From positions 1 to 43,175 of the forward strand of contig JAERSJ010000155.1 of NCBI GenBank assembly GCA_016845825.1: a stretch of DNA of 43,175 nucleotides. The letters run 5' to 3'. Under the pieces are notes generated by a model. That model had not been told where the DNA came from and searched no databases. It saw only the letters and a list, made by a program, of their open reading frames with translations. Made by a program: the position numbers and the translations under genes. Origin of the DNA: Methanobacteriota archaeon. Lineage in GTDB: Archaea; Thermoplasmatota; Poseidoniia; MGIII; CG-Epi1. Within the stretch, counting starts at the first letter, position 1. Every line of letters starts with the position of its first letter. This document shows positions 9,473-16,041 of this stretch, one piece after another.

Positions 9473-10801
9473 TTAGCCCTCCAATGCAGCGAGGAATTGT
9501 CTAGCTGCGTTAGGAACATCAATTTCAGTAGCGGGTTCGCAAGATTTTGCAAAGAATGATAATCCATATTCATCAGATCGTGCGAAGCCTCTTAGTTTCA
9601 AAGGTTTTAGTAAAAGGGCATCTTCCATTTCTTCGACTAAGGCTTCAGGGCCAAAGTTTTCTTTTACAAATTCTAAACATGAATCTAAATCTCTTCCAAT
9701 TAATCTCTCAGTAATTTCACGATTCAAATATGCAGTACATGAACCACTTCCATCATCAAATATCATTTTCACTCTTAGATCGGGTTCTGCGTTTTTACGG
9801 TCGTCACCATTTCTGATTAATCTTTTAGTTTCTTTATCTCTAAAGATAAGTCCGCTTCCTTCTCTTATATTGAAGACATGCCCCTCGATAACTGCATCGG
9901 AAGCCCCGTTACGTTCATCTAGTTGAGCTAAAGTATAGTTCATTCCAGCTTCGTAATCAGAAAGGGATGGCAGATCTTCTTCTTCTAGTTCAGTGAATTT
10001 TGAATATTCGCCAAATTGCAAATCCGGTCCGTTGAATTCCTTAACATATGCATTTTCTACAGAGTAAGCTTTTCCAGCTACAATATTATGATCTTCCCAA
10101 GAAGTAAAGCGACATGTTCCACTTTTATCACCTATATTTCCACCAAAAATGACTTTTTCTTCACCTTTTATGTTTATAGTACGAGGTTCAACATCAATTA
10201 CTCTTAATTTAACTGATACATTTCTCATACCTGGCTTTAGATTTACAACTTCTAACTCTTGTGCAGCTTGGGCGTTATTAGTTTTGACAACTCCTAAATC
10301 AAGTTCTTTTAAGTCATTGTCTTCAATATTCTTCATAATTGCGCGGTCGCCTATGTTTACAGTAATAATATCGTTCCAGCTTTTAGTATAAGCATTTGAA
10401 ATTTCTACAACATCATTTGGTTGAAATTTAAATTCATCATTCCAAAAAGTATACCTTAGTCTGCTACTAGCATCACCAATTTCGCCTTCATAAATTGTCT
10501 TTTTGGATCCTTCCTTAGTGTTTATTTCTTTTTTGTATACAGAAATAATCTTAGCCTTGAAGCTTACACTAGTTTCTCCAGGTCCAACTTGAGCGAGTAA
10601 TTTTTCTCCAGCTACACTCAGTTCATTTGGATTTCCATAATGTTTTCTTACTATAGATTCTTTAGCGGTAGACAGATCAATTCCATATTCATCTACATAT
10701 CTTCTTAGTTCGTTTGCAATTACATTGCGTTCTAGCTTATCTCCGATAGCTTTTACGATATCGTCGATGTGTTTCTCAAAATCAGGTTCGTTTTCTTGCA
10801 T
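9473..10801 (-). CDS. rpa: Replication protein A, multi-OB ssDNA-binding protein (COG1599)
   Basis: The main single-stranded DNA-binding protein of replication, repair and recombination. After an N-terminal helical region there are three successive OB folds, marked by TIYEGEIGDASSRLRYTFWN, KVIFGGNIGDKSGTCRFTSW and DLRVKMIFDDGSGSCTAYL. I place the start at the ATG at 10801 because AAGGAG lies 8-9 nt upstream. A GTG at 10837 would add 12 residues. The region GSGLIFRDKETKRLIRNGDD corresponds to the zinc finger of euryarchaeal RPA (CxxC...CxxH), but here the ligand positions read Asp, Thr, Asp and Asn, so zinc binding is probably lost. The TATA box at 10866-10875 gives a leader of about 40 nt carrying the ribosome site. 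Confidence 0.93.
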   Translation of the reverse strand: MQENEPDFEKHIDDIVKAIGDKLERNVIANELRRYVDEYGIDLSTAKESIVRKHYGNPNELSVAGEKLLAQVGPGETSVSFKAKIISVYKKEINTKEGSKKTIYEGEIGDASSRLRYTFWNDEFKFQPNDVVEISNAYTKSWNDIITVNIGDRAIMKNIEDNDLKELDLGVVKTNNAQAAQELEVVNLKPGMRNVSVKLRVIDVEPRTINIKGEEKVIFGGNIGDKSGTCRFTSWEDHNIVAGKAYSVENAYVKEFNGPDLQFGEYSKFTELEEEDLPSLSDYEAGMNYTLAQLDERNGASDAVIEGHVFNIREGSGLIFRDKETKRLIRNGDDRKNAEPDLRVKMIFDDGSGSCTAYLNREITERLIGRDLDSCLEFVKENFGPEALVEEMEDALLLKPLKLRGFARSDEYGLSFFAKSCEPATEIDVPNAARQFLAALEG

Positions 10802-10814
10802 TAGAGCATCTCCT
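10802..10814 (-). promoter_or_regulatory. Shine-Dalgarno site that fixes the rpa start
   Basis: On the minus strand AAGGAG is followed by an 8-nt spacer (ATGCTCTA) and ATG at 10801. This favours the downstream ATG over the GTG at 10837 and is one of the clearer ribosome sites in a window dominated by apparently leaderless genes. Confidence 0.55.
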
Positions 10815-10865
10815 TGTTTTTTAGATTCGGACTCCACCCAAATCTATCCATTACTACCAGTCAGG

Positions 10866-10875
10866 GTATATATAC
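10866..10875 (-). promoter_or_regulatory. TATA box with purine-rich BRE for the rpa-radA operon
   Basis: The minus strand reads CCAAAAGTATATATAC, an archaeal BRE-TATA pair. Transcription should start near 10840-10843, giving a leader of about 40 nt before the ATG at 10801. Confidence 0.65.
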
Positions 10876-10879
10876 TTTT

Positions 10880-10931
10880 GGGTTTTACGCCTTAAAACCC
10901 TAAAAGGCTATAAGGTTGTAGTGGGGTTTTA
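10880..10931. repeat. Three GGGTTTTA elements between divergent ssDNA-binding protein promoters
   Basis: GGGTTTTA occurs at 10880-10887 and 10924-10931 in direct orientation and at 10893-10900 inverted (TAAAACCC). The first and inverted copies form a 7-bp perfect dyad with a 7-nt spacer. The two direct copies are 44 bp apart, about four helical turns. All lie between the divergent TATA boxes of rpa (10866-10875) and the single-OB gene (10946-10955), a position suited to a shared regulator. Confidence 0.5.
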
Positions 10932-10945
10932 CCTAAGTCAGGGAA

Positions 10946-10955
10946 GTATTATAAT
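10946..10955 (+). promoter_or_regulatory. TATA box of the single-OB-fold gene
   Basis: GTATTATAAT lies about 38 nt before the TTG start at 10988, so transcription should begin near 10976-10980. AGGTAG immediately upstream of the TTG could serve as a weak ribosome site. Confidence 0.5.
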
Positions 10956-10987
10956 CGGCCCTCTCGTCGTAAAGATAGGTAGATAAC

Positions 10988-11491
10988 TTGAAAGTAGATG
11001 AATTGACACCAAGAACTGGGCGTGTAAACATGCCAGTTAAGGTAATAAGTTTGGACGAACCGCGTTCTATGGACAATGGAACAATGGTTTGTGAAGGTTT
11101 AGTTGGAGATGAAACTGGCACAGTAATAATGAGTTTCTGGAACGATGAAATAGAAGTAGCTCAAGCCGATGTGGTTTTAGATTTAAAAGATGCAAGAGCT
11201 AATTTAGTGAGAGGGCACATGCGCTTGAGTCTAGGTAAGAAAGGTAGCATGAAAGAATCCAATATTGCTTTAGATACAATAAAGCAGTCTGTAAATTTAT
11301 CAGATTTAGAATATGAGATGCCACGTATGGGCGGAGGAAGAGGCAGAGGTGGCCCAAGAGGAAAACCATCTGGACGCTGGGGAGATCTAATGAAACTTAA
11401 GAGAGAAACTGGTAACAAAAAATTCTTCAATCGAGATGAAATGACAGAGGAACAAATAGTCGCAGCCATTAAGGAAATGGGAGGCGAGTAA
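10988..11491 (+). CDS. Single-OB-fold nucleic-acid-binding protein (SSB-like)
   Basis: A 167-residue protein with one OB fold of the RPA/COG1599 type at residues 1-95 (VNMPVKVISLDEPRS, CEGLVGDETGTVIMSFWNDE, VLDLKDARANLVRGHMRLSL). A glycine/arginine-rich linker (GGGRGRGGPRGKPSGRWG, about 118-135) is followed by a helical tail rich in charged residues. The architecture, OB plus RGG-like linker plus acidic tail, resembles single-OB SSBs that bind ssDNA and recruit partners. It starts with TTG and is divergent from rpa across a region of repeated elements, suggesting joint control. The next gene begins 2 nt after its stop if the unusual CTG start proposed there is right. Confidence 0.8.
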   Translation: MKVDELTPRTGRVNMPVKVISLDEPRSMDNGTMVCEGLVGDETGTVIMSFWNDEIEVAQADVVLDLKDARANLVRGHMRLSLGKKGSMKESNIALDTIKQSVNLSDLEYEMPRMGGGRGRGGPRGKPSGRWGDLMKLKRETGNKKFFNRDEMTEEQIVAAIKEMGGE

Positions 11492-11493
11492 CT

Positions 11494-11832
11494 CTGGCAA
11501 GAAGAGGGAGGCATAGGCGCCGAGGTCCAAGTAAAGCGCAACCTCCTGTAAGAAAAGATAAAAAGATTCAGAAGAGAAATAAGCCAAAAGCAATGTTAGA
11601 CGAAGGCCGTCGAACAGAGATGATTTATTTTCTAAAAGAAGTAGTCTCAGAAGCTGGCGTTTCAGATAAATTAGCTGAACCATTTATGGCATCTTTAGCA
11701 GCTAAAGGATCTAGGGAATCGGTAGATAGTGCGGTAGAATTTTTAGATTCAAAAATAGAGGAAGAATTTATATCTCAAGATGCTCGCGATCCAATTAAAA
11801 AGATAATGAGACGCTTTACCAAATATCGTTAA
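11494..11832 (+). CDS. Small basic-N-terminus protein of unknown function, probable CTG start
   Basis: A reading frame open from 11473 encodes a strongly basic N-terminal arm (ARRGRHRRRGPSKAQPPV, then KKIQKRNKPK) followed by a helical region ending in IKKIMRRFTKYR. The first ATG (11593, giving 79 residues) would discard the whole basic arm. GGAGG at 11480-11484 lies about 9 nt before a CTG at 11494, directly after the stop of the OB-fold gene, and no ATG, GTG or TTG is available in that stretch. I therefore favour a 112-residue product starting at CTG. Basic N-termini of this kind usually bind nucleic acid. The family is not recognised. Its TAA abuts the ATG of the aminotransferase gene. Confidence 0.55.
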   Translation: MARRGRHRRRGPSKAQPPVRKDKKIQKRNKPKAMLDEGRRTEMIYFLKEVVSEAGVSDKLAEPFMASLAAKGSRESVDSAVEFLDSKIEEEFISQDARDPIKKIMRRFTKYR

Positions 11833-13026
11833 ATGAGTATAATTCCTAGTAGAAGTAACTTAGGACATCATTGGAATTTAAAAGAAAGCACAATATTTCT
11901 GAATCATGGTTCATTTGGAGCCTGCCCAAGTAAAGTTTTAGAGCATCAAAAAAAATTAAGAGATGAGCTAGAATCAGACCCCATAAATTTCTTAGACGTA
12001 AAAGCCAAAAAATTATGGGCTGATGCAATTACAACTTTTTCAGAATTCATAAAGGCAGACAAAGAAGGCATAGTCTTTGTTCCGAATGCAACTTCTGGAG
12101 TAAACACAGTTCTACGTTCCATGGATTTAGAGGAGAATGACGAAATATTAGTCTTAGATCATACTTACCAGGCATGCTGGAATGCAGTAGATTTCGTTAC
12201 AAAGAAATCAGGCGCAAAAACAGTTGTTGTAAGTTTGCCTTTCCCAGTTCTTAGTCCCGATCAAATTATTGAATCTATACTAAAATCAGTAACAAAGAGA
12301 ACTAAGTTAGCATTAATCGATACAGTCACGAGCCCTACCGGAATCAGGCTTCCGTTTGAAGAAATAGTTAAAGAACTTCAATCAAGAAATATCGACGTAT
12401 TGTTAGATGCAGCTCACGGGCCAGGCATAGTACCATTAGAGTTAAACAAACTCCAAGCAGCTTACGTTACTGGAAATGCTCACAAGTGGTTATGTACTCC
12501 CAAAGGTTCAGCTTTTCTTTACATTAGGGAAGATAAGAGAGACCTAATTCGCCCATTATCAATTAGTCATGGCGCATCAGTAGATGGCAACATAAATGAA
12601 AAAATTAGATTAGAATTTGATTGGACAGGAACACAGGATCCTACGCCTTGGTTGTGCATTCCGAAAAGCATAGAATTCATTGCTAGCTTGTCAGATAAAG
12701 GCTGGGAAGGTGTTATGAAACACAACACAGATTTAGCAATCAAAGCCCGTAACATCCTTCTAGATACTTTGAAAACTCAAAAATTATGTCCAGATTCCAT
12801 GATTGTTGGACTGTCTGCAGTATTGCTGCCAGAAAACGATATCCCTTTAACATCGGCATTAGAGCCTGACCCTTTCCACACACTATTATACGAGAAATAC
12901 AATATTCAAGTTCCAGTATTTGCTTGGCCACATCACAATAGACGTTATCTTCGCACAGCTTCTTTTCTTTATAATTCAATAGAAGAGTATCAATATTTGG
13001 CTGAAGTTTTAAAAAAAGAAATATGA
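11833..13026 (+). CDS. Class V aminotransferase, isopenicillin-N-epimerase-like (CefD family)
   Basis: A 397-residue PLP-dependent fold-type I enzyme. The family opening LNHGSFGACP (23-32) is typical of the isopenicillin N epimerase-like branch of class V aminotransferases. The PLP-pyridine Asp is in LDAAHGPG (Asp192) and the Schiff-base lysine is Lys218 in TGNAHKWL. The loop NATSGVNTVLRS (85-96) binds cofactor phosphate. Members include epimerases, cysteine desulfurase relatives and ergothioneine-type C-S lyases, so the substrate is uncertain. Beta-lactam synthesis is not implied, since no such genes are nearby. It starts immediately after the preceding stop and ends 34 nt before infB. Confidence 0.85.
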   Translation: MSIIPSRSNLGHHWNLKESTIFLNHGSFGACPSKVLEHQKKLRDELESDPINFLDVKAKKLWADAITTFSEFIKADKEGIVFVPNATSGVNTVLRSMDLEENDEILVLDHTYQACWNAVDFVTKKSGAKTVVVSLPFPVLSPDQIIESILKSVTKRTKLALIDTVTSPTGIRLPFEEIVKELQSRNIDVLLDAAHGPGIVPLELNKLQAAYVTGNAHKWLCTPKGSAFLYIREDKRDLIRPLSISHGASVDGNINEKIRLEFDWTGTQDPTPWLCIPKSIEFIASLSDKGWEGVMKHNTDLAIKARNILLDTLKTQKLCPDSMIVGLSAVLLPENDIPLTSALEPDPFHTLLYEKYNIQVPVFAWPHHNRRYLRTASFLYNSIEEYQYLAEVLKKEI

Positions 13027-13029
13027 CCG

Positions 13030-13041
13030 GATATTTTTAAA
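13030..13041 (+). promoter_or_regulatory. TATA-like element for aIF5B gene
   Basis: ATATTTTTAAAA is centred about 25 nt upstream of the ATG at 13061, again implying a leaderless mRNA. Confidence 0.45.
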
Positions 13042-13060
13042 ACAGGCTAATCTGCGATGA

Positions 13061-14941
13061 ATGTCTATGAATTCAGATGATGAAAATTTTGAGGATTCGC
13101 CGGAAGAAGAATTATCAGATGAAGAATCATTAGAAGAAGAAAAATTGGAAGAACAGTCCGAAGAGGAAGAAATAGATCCAAATGCCCCTCTTCGTCAACC
13201 AATCGTTGCAGTTCTAGGGCATGTAGATCACGGAAAAACATCTCTTCTCGATTATGTAAGAGGAACAACGATAGTAAAGAGAGAAGCAGGGGCAATAACA
13301 CAACATATAGGCGCTACAGAAGTTCCATTTGATACAGTTTCAAAAATCTGCGGCCCTTTGTTGAAAGAAGGAACAACTAATTTACCAGGCTTACTTTTCA
13401 TAGATACTCCAGGCCATCATTCATTCTCGACTTTGAGGTCTAGAGGTGGAGCTTTAGCAGATATAGCTGTTTTAGTAGTAGACATTACTGAAGGATTCAA
13501 ACCTCAAACAATTGAATCAATAAATATTCTAAAACAGCATAAGACTCCTTTTATTTTAGCACTAAATAAGATAGACAAGTTGCCAGGGTGGAGGACAAGC
13601 AAAGGCTCTTTCCTAGCCAATAAAGCAAGCCAAAGCCAAACAGCACAACAAACATTCCAAAATAGGATGTATGAAATAATAGGAGAACTCGGAACACACG
13701 GTTTCGACTCAGCACTGTTTACAGACATTCAAGACTTTCAAAAGACAATAGCATTAATTCCAACATCAGTAAAAGATACGGGCGAAGGAGTTCCTGAATT
13801 ATTTATGATTTTAATGGGGCTAGCTCAAAAATATCTCAGAGACAGATTATTACTTGATGAAGGTTCATCAGAAGGAACGGTCCTTGAAATTAAAGAAGAA
13901 AAGGGATTAGGAAAGACATTAGGTATAATTATCTATAACGGAATATTGAAAGCTAGCGACACTCTGATAATTGGAGCACAACCTGAACCTATAGTTACTA
14001 GAGTTCGTTCATTATTAAGACCAAAAGCTTTAGATGAAATTCGAGACCCACGGCAACAATTTGACGCAGTAAAAGTAGTAGGCGCAGCAGCAGGGTTGAA
14101 AGTTGTAGCTCCAGATATAGAAGGAGTTGTTGCAGGCGCACCATTTTACAGCGCATCCTCAGAAGATGAAATTGACGATGCATTAGATAGACTTACGGAC
14201 TCAATGAAATCAAATGTAAAGTGTACAGATGAAGGCGTAGTTATTCGTGCAGACGCAATAGGTTCACTTGAGGCATTAGCTTATGAATTATCAGCAGTTA
14301 ATATTCCGATTGTAAAGGCCGTAGTAGGCGACGTCTCTAGAAGAGATGTTGTTACAGCAGACCCTTCGGATGAAGAATATAGAGCGATTCTTGCTTTCAA
14401 TGTAAAAGTGCATCCAGATGCTAAGAAAGAACTTCATGAAACTGGAGTTAAAATATTTGAATCAGACATAGTTTATAGATTATTAGAAGATTACCAAGAA
14501 TGGAAAGAAAAAATAAAAGATAAGCAGGCCCAGCATTTGAGAGAGGATTTTTCACATCCTGGTAAATTTGAAATATTAGAAGGCCATACCTTCAGGACTC
14601 GTGACCCTGCTGTTGTGGGAGTTAGAGTACTTGGAGGTCGTATTGCGCTTAATCAAGCAGTTCTTAGAACAGATAATTCAGTAGTAGGACATATTCGCTC
14701 ATTAAGGTCAGGAGAACAAGTGTTGAAAGAGGCTTTACAGGGCGATGAGGTGGCCATAGCCATTAGTGAAGCTACAGTCGGACGCCAGATATCAGAAGGC
14801 GATGTTCTTTACATTGAAATGGACGAACGCGCTATATTGAAGATAAGAGAAGCAGGCGTAAAATTGGACCCTATTGAAGAAGATATAATAACCGAAATGC
14901 AGAAGATTAAGAAAAAAGATCAACCTTTCTGGGCAAGATAG
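13061..14941 (+). CDS. infB: Translation initiation factor aIF5B (IF-2 type GTPase)
   Basis: The GTPase that promotes ribosomal subunit joining and initiator tRNA positioning (626 aa). An acidic extension (residues 3-40, runs of Asp/Glu) precedes the G domain: G1 GHVDHGKT (53-60), G3 DTPGHHSF (115-122) and G4 NKID (169-172). The remaining domains are conserved, including TEGFKPQT, VVAPDIEGVVAGAPF, a switch-linked helix near EWKEKIKDKQ, and the C-terminal beta barrel GEQVLKEALQGDEVAIAI. No intein is present. The acidic N-terminal extension is of the sort seen in eukaryotic eIF5B rather than the minimal archaeal protein. A second ATG two codons downstream (13067) is an alternative start. Converges with the DUF1295 gene. 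Confidence 0.97.
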   Translation: MSMNSDDENFEDSPEEELSDEESLEEEKLEEQSEEEEIDPNAPLRQPIVAVLGHVDHGKTSLLDYVRGTTIVKREAGAITQHIGATEVPFDTVSKICGPLLKEGTTNLPGLLFIDTPGHHSFSTLRSRGGALADIAVLVVDITEGFKPQTIESINILKQHKTPFILALNKIDKLPGWRTSKGSFLANKASQSQTAQQTFQNRMYEIIGELGTHGFDSALFTDIQDFQKTIALIPTSVKDTGEGVPELFMILMGLAQKYLRDRLLLDEGSSEGTVLEIKEEKGLGKTLGIIIYNGILKASDTLIIGAQPEPIVTRVRSLLRPKALDEIRDPRQQFDAVKVVGAAAGLKVVAPDIEGVVAGAPFYSASSEDEIDDALDRLTDSMKSNVKCTDEGVVIRADAIGSLEALAYELSAVNIPIVKAVVGDVSRRDVVTADPSDEEYRAILAFNVKVHPDAKKELHETGVKIFESDIVYRLLEDYQEWKEKIKDKQAQHLREDFSHPGKFEILEGHTFRTRDPAVVGVRVLGGRIALNQAVLRTDNSVVGHIRSLRSGEQVLKEALQGDEVAIAISEATVGRQISEGDVLYIEMDERAILKIREAGVKLDPIEEDIITEMQKIKKKDQPFWAR

Positions 14942-14945
14942 TTAA

Positions 14946-15728
14946 TTATTTTGAAGAATTAAACCAAGGAATCAAAACCGATGTATTTGATTTATACTGT
15001 AAATATTCGGAATCATTTCCGTATTTTTTATCTGCAGATGCTTCCAAGAGAGGTATCCCGCTAACGAATAAGAGTAAGAAAGTAGTCCAAAGAGGTCCGA
15101 TAACTGTCCATAGAGGCACTTCGTACGAATAGCAGAATACAAAAATACCAAACCACAATAAAATATTCCCAAAATAATTTGGATGCCTACTGTATTTCCA
15201 TAATCCACTAGTACACCATTTTTCACCATTTAATTTATGGTTAAATTTACTGTAATCGGCCCATGCTTCGATAATTAAACCAATTGAAAACATACTAATT
15301 CCAATTGACGCTAGAGTATTCACACTATCTGGAGAATCTAAACTATTGAAATAGACAACAGGTAAGCACGTTAGAAATACCCATAAAATTTGCATTATCC
15401 AAAATCCTAAGAAACTCCAGAACTTTGATCTCATTTCATCAAAGCGATTGTCTTCGCCCCAAACTAGTATCCTGTAAGAAAGATAAGCCCCTAGCCTTAG
15501 AGACCATAATATCACCATCAAAGATCCAATTATTTTAGGGAATGAAAAGTCTTCACCGAACCATAGAGTTACAGTTGCTAAAAGTAAGAAATTCGCAGTA
15601 CCTGCAAAATCAGTTACTTTGTCTATTTGCAGCCCGTAGGCTATAGCAAAAAAGCTTAGTTGCATACACACTGTGATTAACAGTGAAACCAGAATAAAAT
15701 GTTCGTCGTTTTCTATAAAATTAACCAT
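14946..15728 (-). CDS. DUF1295 / steroid 5-alpha-reductase-like membrane protein (COG3752)
   Basis: A 260-residue membrane protein with about six hydrophobic segments. The C-terminal block KYSRHPNYFGNILLWFG is the signature shared by DUF1295, isoprenylcysteine methyltransferases and 5-alpha reductases, in which it forms the NADPH or cofactor site. Upstream EAWADYSKFN matches the conserved block before it. These proteins probably reduce a double bond in a lipid or isoprenoid-like substrate, but none is assigned. Its ATG overlaps the RRM gene stop (ATGGTTAA), so the two are translationally coupled, an odd pairing of an RNA-binding protein with a membrane enzyme. Confidence 0.82.
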   Translation of the reverse strand: MVNFIENDEHFILVSLLITVCMQLSFFAIAYGLQIDKVTDFAGTANFLLLATVTLWFGEDFSFPKIIGSLMVILWSLRLGAYLSYRILVWGEDNRFDEMRSKFWSFLGFWIMQILWVFLTCLPVVYFNSLDSPDSVNTLASIGISMFSIGLIIEAWADYSKFNHKLNGEKWCTSGLWKYSRHPNYFGNILLWFGIFVFCYSYEVPLWTVIGPLWTTFLLLFVSGIPLLEASADKKYGNDSEYLQYKSNTSVLIPWFNSSK

Positions 15729-15975
15729 CTCGAGGTTTGGCCTCGTTCACCTTTAACTCACGGCCTTCGGCTTCATGTCCGTTTAAGGCCTCAATTGCAG
15801 CTGCAGCATCATCTGAACTTGCCATTTCGACAAATCCAAAGCCGCGGCTTCTACCACTCATGCGATCTACAATAACTTTCGCATCGGATACTTCCCCGTG
15901 CTCTTCAAAAAGCTCTCTTAGTGTGTCGTCTTTGAAAGACCATGGCAAGTTTCCTACATAGATGTTATTACTCAT
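15721..15975 (-). CDS. RRM-type RNA-binding protein (bacterial glycine-poor RBP-like)
   Basis: An 84-residue protein that is essentially one RNA recognition motif. RNP2 is IYVGNLPW (5-12) and RNP1 is RGFGFVEM (about 44-51), with the beta-alpha-beta-beta-alpha-beta order intact and a short charged tail ending AKPRDG. It resembles the small RRM proteins of cyanobacteria and other bacteria (Rbp), often cold-induced, which bind single-stranded RNA. RRM proteins are uncommon in archaea, so bacterial transfer is plausible. An 18-bp dyad (15988-16005) lies just upstream of its ATG. The downstream DUF1295 gene overlaps its stop. Confidence 0.93.
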   Translation of the reverse strand: MSNNIYVGNLPWSFKDDTLRELFEEHGEVSDAKVIVDRMSGRSRGFGFVEMASSDDAAAAIEALNGHEAEGRELKVNEAKPRDG

Positions 15976-15987
15976 TTCTTAAATCCT

Positions 15988-16005
15988 GTCTTGATGTATC
16001 AAGAC
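15988..16005. promoter_or_regulatory. Perfect dyad upstream of the RRM gene
   Basis: GTCTTGAT-GT-ATCAAGAC is a perfect 8-bp inverted repeat with a 2-nt centre, 13 to 30 nt upstream of the RRM start. The centre is too short for a good RNA hairpin loop, so a dimeric protein operator near the transcription start is the better reading. A TTAAAT element on the minus strand near 16022-16030 could be the TATA box. Confidence 0.45.
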
Positions 16006-16041
16006 GACCTTCCAGAAAGTCCTCCATTTAAGGATTATCGC

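Noticed and set aside
10880-10931. GGGTTTTA repeats as a telomere-like or replication-origin array
   Set aside because: Only three copies are present, with unequal spacing, and the position between two TATA boxes fits transcription control better than an origin.
11833-13026. A beta-lactam biosynthesis gene (isopenicillin N epimerase)
   Set aside because: The protein belongs to the broad CefD-like branch of class V aminotransferases; no other biosynthetic gene is nearby.
15737-15961. Plus-strand frame through the RRM gene
   Set aside because: It is the antisense of the RRM coding sequence; the minus-strand frame has intact RNP1 and RNP2.
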